DNA from: Anaerolineaceae bacterium UBA5365
GTDB lineage: Bacteria > Chloroflexota > Anaerolineae > Anaerolineales > Anaerolineaceae
Assembly: GCA_002407905.1 (NCBI GenBank)
Contig: DHPL01000060.1
Span: forward strand, 933-10,991
Reading direction: 5' to 3'
DNA: 10,059 bases
The position numbers were made by a program, and so were the translations under genes. Below the pieces are notes generated by a model. It saw nothing but the letters and a program-made list of their open reading frames with translations, did not search any database and had not been told where the DNA came from. Below are positions 6,988 through 10,059 of this stretch, piece by piece; position 1 is the first letter of the stretch; each line of letters opens with the position of its first letter.

Positions 6988-7034
6988 CGGGATGACCACA
7001 CTTCGTTCGATCATCCCCTACCCACCGGGTTCTC
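6988..7034. repeat. Dispersed intergenic repeat, copy 2
   Basis: This is the second copy of the element at 1-47, with 43 of 47 positions identical. The inverted arms GGGATGA (6989-6995) and TCATCCC (7011-7017) are unchanged. Its right part, CATCCCCTACCCACCGGG, recurs at 7120-7137 without the left arm, so the element is modular. Confidence 0.8.
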
Positions 7035-7074
7035 CCCCTCAATCCACCCTCGGCCTCCCAAATTTCGCAAACCT

Positions 7075-7144
7075 CCGGTAGGGGAGAGACGCCCGCAGGA
7101 AGGCTCTCCCGTATCTTTCCATCCCCTACCCACCGGGTTCTCCT
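7075..7144. repeat. 37-bp hairpin module copy B joined to a right-hand module
   Basis: Copy B of the hairpin module spans 7075-7111, with stem GGGAGAG (7082-7088) and CTCTCCC (7104-7110). After 8 nt it is followed by the right-hand module CATCCCCTACCCACCGGG (7120-7137) and TTCTCC. The outer edges are also complementary: TAGGGGA (7079-7085) faces TCCCCTA (7122-7128), and CCGG (7075-7078) faces CCGG (7133-7136). Two nested foldings compete over the GGGGA block. The unit lies 23 bp downstream of the stop of the minus-strand gene. Confidence 0.75.
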
Positions 7145-7166
7145 CTCCCCCAACCTCGGGGAACCT

Positions 7167-7652
7167 TCACTTCACCCGCACTGCCCGCATTTCCATGTAC
7201 CCCCGCTCTCCGCGGGGTTCCAACTGCACTCTGGGCTGGGTATCATCCCATGCAAACCCAAGCTGCCCCGGATCAAAACCTGCCATTGCCGCCCAAACCG
7301 CCGCGATCGCCTCCTCATAATCCTCATCCGCAAAAACCGGCCCGTGAAAAACCAAATACCGCGCTGCGGGAAGCTCCACCGCGTCAAACCCCGCCGGCAC
7401 CGCCTCCGCGTACTCCGCCGGCACCTCCACCCCCTGCACATACTCCGAGCCGCCCGCGCGCAAGCCCTCCGGCAGCCAGAGGCTAACCGGCTCTTCGCCC
7501 GGCTGAACCATCGCAAGCAGCTCATCCCAGATCTCGCAGCCTACTTCCTCACAATAGGCCATGTAATCCGCGGCCTTGACCCCCCGCTTTACCAGCACCT
7601 TGCGAGGCGGCTTCTGCACCTCGTAAACTTTGATCTTTCCGTCCACTTCCAT
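7167..7652 (-). CDS. Stand-alone GyrI-like / AraC effector-binding domain protein
   Basis: This 161-residue soluble protein has no DNA-binding domain. It begins KIKVYEVQKPPRKVLVKRG, the usual first strand of the SOUL/GyrI-like ligand-binding fold. Features of that family follow: YVQGVEVP (71-78), the LPAARYLVFHGP strand (94-105) that typically crosses the binding cleft, a helix DYEEAIAAVW, and the C-terminal RVQLEPRGERGYMEMRAV, whose acidic residue near 145 is where relatives such as BmrR bind cationic ligands. Relatives inhibit gyrase (SbmC/GyrI) or sense small hydrophobic molecules; the ligand here is unknown. The frame is open further upstream to 7796, but the ATG at 7652 is chosen because GGAGGAGG (7668-7661 on the minus strand) lies 8 nt before it and the extension has no family similarity. 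It is transcribed divergently from the secreted-protein gene. Confidence 0.8.
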   Translation of the reverse strand: MEVDGKIKVYEVQKPPRKVLVKRGVKAADYMAYCEEVGCEIWDELLAMVQPGEEPVSLWLPEGLRAGGSEYVQGVEVPAEYAEAVPAGFDAVELPAARYLVFHGPVFADEDYEEAIAAVWAAMAGFDPGQLGFAWDDTQPRVQLEPRGERGYMEMRAVRVK

Positions 7653-7660
7653 TTTCTCTG

Positions 7661-7668
7661 CCTCCTCC
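7661..7668 (-). promoter_or_regulatory. Strong ribosome binding site of the GyrI-like gene
   Basis: On the minus strand this reads GGAGGAGG, 8 nt before the ATG at 7652. It decides between this start and in-frame codons further upstream. Confidence 0.8.
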
Positions 7669-7724
7669 CGGCGGCTCAACAGCCTTGAAAAATCCAAAAT
7701 AATCCTTCTGGAATGATGGACAGA

Positions 7725-7752
7725 ATTATAATGATAAACATCCACCTTCCAA
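7725..7752 (-). promoter_or_regulatory. Candidate promoter of the GyrI-like gene
   Basis: On the minus strand, TTGGAA (7752-7747; four of six) is followed after 16 nt by a perfect TATAAT (7730-7725). Start would be near 7718, giving a leader of about 65 nt that ends in the strong ribosome site. A TATAAT also reads on the plus strand at 7727-7732, but it has no usable -35 there. Confidence 0.55.
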
Positions 7753-7845
7753 CACGCCTCTCCAAAAGGTCCGGCGCGCGAAAATAATAGCTGCAAGCAG
7801 GCAGCGGAGAAATTAAATTTTCAATTCTCTCAAGAGAGGCGTTCC

Positions 7846-9864
7846 GTGAAAATAAAACTCTTGCGTTTTGGCTTCATCTTTGTCCTTGTCTTTGCCTGTC
7901 TGGGTCTCCAATCCAAGCCTGTGAGTGCCGCCCTGATCCATTACGTCGCGATGGACGGCACCGGCGATTGCACCAGTTGGGCGAGTGCTTGCGGCCTTCA
8001 AACTGCCCTTGGCAAAGCCGTTGGCGGCGAGCAAATCTGGGTAAAAGCAGGCATCTACACCCCTGGTACCGACCGTATGGATCATTTCGGCTTAAAAAGC
8101 GGTGTAGGGATTTATGGCGGCTTTAATGGTACTGAAAACCTCCTTTCCGACCGTGTTGTGGATCCCACTAAAACCATCCTTTCCGGCGAGATCGGAAGTT
8201 CTACGCTTCTCACAGACAATTCCGTCCACGTTATTTGGGGTGATTGGCTTGGAAGCACAACCATTCTGGATGGCTTCACCATCAGCGGTGGCTACGGCGC
8301 CGATTCTGACTCCTGGGGGGCAGGTATCACGCTGATGAACTCCAGCAGTCCTGTCCTTTCAAACCTGAGATTTGTGAACAACACCGCGGCTATGGGCGGA
8401 GCCTTCTCCATCAGCAGCGGCAGCCCCACGCTCACGAATGTAGTATTCAGTGGAAACAGCGCTTTGGGCAGTAATCCTTCCTTTGGTGGCAAAGGCGGCG
8501 CAATGTACCTGCTGAATGCCTCTGCTACGCTGACCCGTGTTGAGTTTACTGGCAATAATGCCCAGTTGTACGGCGGTGGGATTTTGGCTGAAACCGGTAC
8601 CTATACCCTGATTGATGTGAAAGCACAACAAAACATAGCCGGCCTGGCTGGTGGGGCGATTTGGTCCGGGACCGGTCTGGAGGTGACTGGCGGCTTTTTC
8701 GCGATGAACAATGCCCCCAAAGGCGGAGCGATCTACCAGGGGGGTTCCACCTTGGGCTTGAAAAAACTTTCCTTCATCAGGAATACCGCGGATGAAGGGG
8801 CTGGGCTCTATGTCAATTCGGGAACGGCCAATCTCCAGCAGATCGGGTTGATCGTTAACCAGGGCCGCAATGGCGCAGCGATCTATAACGCGGGAACGCT
8901 CAACCTTACCAACTCGGTTATAGACGAAAATATCGCCAGCTCGCCGACGATGCCCAGTCATGCCGGCGGCATCTACAACCAGAAAATTGCCATCCTCACC
9001 AATCTGACCTTGGTAAGCAACGTCAACGAAGGGGTCTTCAACCAGGCTTCGGCATCCCTGACGGTCCGGAACTCGATCCTTTGGAATAACACCGTCGCCA
9101 ACCTCATTAACGAAACGGGTGGCACCGCGGCAGTCACCTACAGCGATGTCGGTGGGACGGCTACCTGGCCAGGAACCGGGAACATCAACCTCGATCCCCT
9201 GGCCTTGGATATTACCGAGCTCTCCGGGATGCTCTATACCCGGCCGCTGCTCTATGGCAGCCCGGCCATCGATGCCGGCGACCCCCTCAATTGCCCTCTG
9301 ATTGACCAGCGTGACTATCCCCGTCCCAGGGATGGAAATGGGGATGGCACAGCCGTCTGCGACATGGGAGCCACAGAATTCCAGGCTTACAAACTCAGCA
9401 TCACTTTGACTGGGCAGGGGGCGGTGACCCGGCTGCCCAACCGGAATCTCTTTGACCGGGAAGACCTCTTGAGTTTGGAAGCGGTTCCTGCCCAGGGTTG
9501 GAAGTTCGACCATTCCACCTTAAACGGGCGTATCAGCACAGACCCTGCTATTGTGAATATGCCGGTGCGGGAAGATATGAGTTACGAGGCCGTTTTTACT
9601 CAGATCCCATACCGCCTTAATCTGACCATCGACCCGCCCGGATCCGGCGTGGTCCAAAAATTCCCGGATCAGGCCACCTACTACTTTGGGGATATCGTGA
9701 CGCTAACGGCAGTGTCCAAGCCCGGTGCCGGTTTTGACCATTGGAACAGAGCTGGCCTAGCCCAAACTCAAAACCCGCTGATGATTACTGTTTCCCAGGA
9801 TGAAACCATCACCGCTCACTTTGGCCCGGCCAAAACCTTCCTGCCCCTCATCAGCGGGCGTTAA
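7846..9864 (+). CDS. Secreted beta-helix protein with choice-of-anchor Q motif and two InlB-type B repeats
   Basis: This 672-residue exported protein has unknown binding partners. It starts at a GTG 6 nt after GAGAGG (7834-7839). The signal peptide MKIKLLRFGF...KPVSA should be cut after A28. Residues about 80-460 are Gly/Asn/Thr-rich turns recurring every 20-30 residues (GGAFSI, GGAMYL, GGGILA, GGAIWS, GGAIYQ, GGIYNQ, each preceded by an N-rich turn such as FVNNTA or FTGNNA), the pattern of a right-handed parallel beta-helix resembling Pmp-type repeats. The choice-of-anchor Q motif follows at 471-513: GSPAIDAGD, CPLIDQRDYPRPRDG, CDMGATEF. Two divergent InlB B-repeats (515-585 and 589-660; AVPAQGWKFDH and AVSKPGAGFDHW) precede a short tail, KTFLPLISGR. 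No catalytic motif is visible, so adhesion or polysaccharide interaction is only a guess. Its base composition is visibly less GC-rich than that of the operon. Confidence 0.87.
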   Translation: MKIKLLRFGFIFVLVFACLGLQSKPVSAALIHYVAMDGTGDCTSWASACGLQTALGKAVGGEQIWVKAGIYTPGTDRMDHFGLKSGVGIYGGFNGTENLLSDRVVDPTKTILSGEIGSSTLLTDNSVHVIWGDWLGSTTILDGFTISGGYGADSDSWGAGITLMNSSSPVLSNLRFVNNTAAMGGAFSISSGSPTLTNVVFSGNSALGSNPSFGGKGGAMYLLNASATLTRVEFTGNNAQLYGGGILAETGTYTLIDVKAQQNIAGLAGGAIWSGTGLEVTGGFFAMNNAPKGGAIYQGGSTLGLKKLSFIRNTADEGAGLYVNSGTANLQQIGLIVNQGRNGAAIYNAGTLNLTNSVIDENIASSPTMPSHAGGIYNQKIAILTNLTLVSNVNEGVFNQASASLTVRNSILWNNTVANLINETGGTAAVTYSDVGGTATWPGTGNINLDPLALDITELSGMLYTRPLLYGSPAIDAGDPLNCPLIDQRDYPRPRDGNGDGTAVCDMGATEFQAYKLSITLTGQGAVTRLPNRNLFDREDLLSLEAVPAQGWKFDHSTLNGRISTDPAIVNMPVREDMSYEAVFTQIPYRLNLTIDPPGSGVVQKFPDQATYYFGDIVTLTAVSKPGAGFDHWNRAGLAQTQNPLMITVSQDETITAHFGPAKTFLPLISGR

Positions 9865-9897
9865 CCGGGCGAATGCGGGTGCTGCTTTGTGTAGAAC

Positions 9898-9976
9898 GGG
9901 TCGGGCGCAGGCCCGACCCAATGCAACTTGGTTAAGCCACCCAAAGCACATCCTTTCACGCGAAAAACTTTGGAAG
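9898..9976. repeat. 79-bp tandem repeat, copy 1
   Basis: The unit opens with a perfect hairpin, GGGTCGGGC (9898-9906) and GCCCGACCC (9911-9919) with a GCAG loop. It continues with AACTTGGTTAAGCCACCCAA, and a second inverted pair is CCAAAG (9941-9946) and CTTTGG (9968-9973). It begins 33 nt after the stop of the secreted-protein gene. There is no T-tract after the hairpin, so it is a poor intrinsic terminator. No coding role is seen. Confidence 0.85.
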
Positions 9977-10055
9977 GGGTCGGGCCTATCGCCCCACCCA
10001 ATACAACTTGGTTAAGCCACCCAAAGCACATCCTTCTACGCGAAAACTTTGGTAG
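9977..10055. repeat. 79-bp tandem repeat, copy 2
   Basis: This copy joins directly to copy 1 and is almost identical from the CAACTTGG block onward. The opening hairpin is looser: GGGTCGGGC (9977-9985) faces GCCCCACCC (9991-9999) with one mismatch and a 5-nt loop. One base is gained before the ACCCAAT block and one A is lost later in the unit, so the period stays at 79. Confidence 0.85.
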
Positions 10056-10059
10056 GGGT
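10056..10059. repeat. Possible start of a third tandem repeat copy, cut by the window end
   Basis: GGGT at 10056-10059 falls exactly one period after the start of copy 2 and equals the first four bases of the unit. Four bases prove little alone, but the phase is correct, so the array probably continues to the right. Confidence 0.4.

Noticed and set aside
6072..7001. Minus-strand open frame (309 codons) across the end of the lipoprotein gene, the terminator and repeats
   Set aside because: It crosses a strong terminator and repeat DNA and is antisense to conserved SBP_bac_5 sequence.
7147..7161. CCCC..GGGG hairpin after the GyrI-like gene as its terminator
   Set aside because: The stem is only 4 bp and there is no T-tract on the minus-strand side.
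6856..7320. Plus-strand open frame through the repeat region
   Set aside because: It begins inside the operon terminator, is Pro/Arg/Ser-rich because of the repeats, and runs antisense into the GyrI-like gene.
7653..7796. N-terminal extension of the GyrI-like protein
   Set aside because: It contains the promoter-like sequence and the ribosome site, and has no similarity to the family N-terminus.
7827..7838. CTCTCAAGAGAG inverted repeat overlapping the ribosome site of the secreted-protein gene
   Set aside because: Only four or five weak pairs with a tiny loop are possible; too short to call a regulatory hairpin.
7888..7899. Possible lipobox VFAC in the secreted-protein signal peptide
   Set aside because: Phe at -2 is atypical, the hydrophobic region continues past the Cys, and a better signal peptidase I site (VSA) follows.
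8359..9513. Minus-strand open frame (384 codons) inside the secreted-protein gene
   Set aside because: The plus-strand protein has a signal peptide and recognisable repeats; the antisense translation has no recognisable features.
9898..10059. CRISPR array at the right edge
   Set aside because: The units are about 79 bp and directly abutting, with no variable spacers and no cas genes.

Overview
The window looks like a piece of chromosome from a Chloroflexota bacterium, probably an Anaerolineae-type member. This is inferred, not proven. The clues are a lipoprotein with a long Ala/Pro/Thr linker behind its lipobox cysteine, a large secreted beta-helix protein with a choice-of-anchor Q motif followed by InlB-type B repeats and a terminal FLPLI tail, and GC-rich third codon positions. 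The intergenic DNA carries dispersed and tandem hairpin repeats.

Positions 244-6842 hold one compact plus-strand operon: an M29 metallo-aminopeptidase, two permeases (DppB- and DppC-like), two ATPases (DppD- and DppF-like), and a family 5 solute-binding lipoprotein encoded last. Gaps are 25 bp or less, three junctions overlap (ATGA, TGATG and a 20-bp overlap), and the run ends in a clear rho-independent terminator at 6864-6894. The set is a complete peptide/nickel-class ABC importer: the lipoprotein captures the substrate outside, DppB/DppC form the channel and DppD/DppF hydrolyse ATP. The co-transcribed aminopeptidase suggests the substrate is a peptide degraded in the cytoplasm. The operon is preceded by an AT-rich leader with two candidate promoters and a perfect 8-bp-arm palindrome where transcription would start.

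Positions 6895-7166 are non-coding and packed with repeats. They include two copies of a 37-bp hairpin module and further copies of a module also found at the very start of the window (1-47).

Two divergent genes follow. On the minus strand (7652-7167) is a stand-alone GyrI-like/AraC effector-binding domain protein with a good promoter and ribosome binding site. On the plus strand (7846-9864) is a 672-residue exported beta-helix protein. The window ends (9898-10059) in a tandem repeat of about 79 bp whose first copy opens with a perfect 9-bp hairpin.

Nothing here clearly amounts to an undescribed system. The most interesting points are the modular intergenic repeats, the tandem repeat at the right edge, the FLPLI tail of the secreted protein and the operator-like palindrome of the peptide operon.
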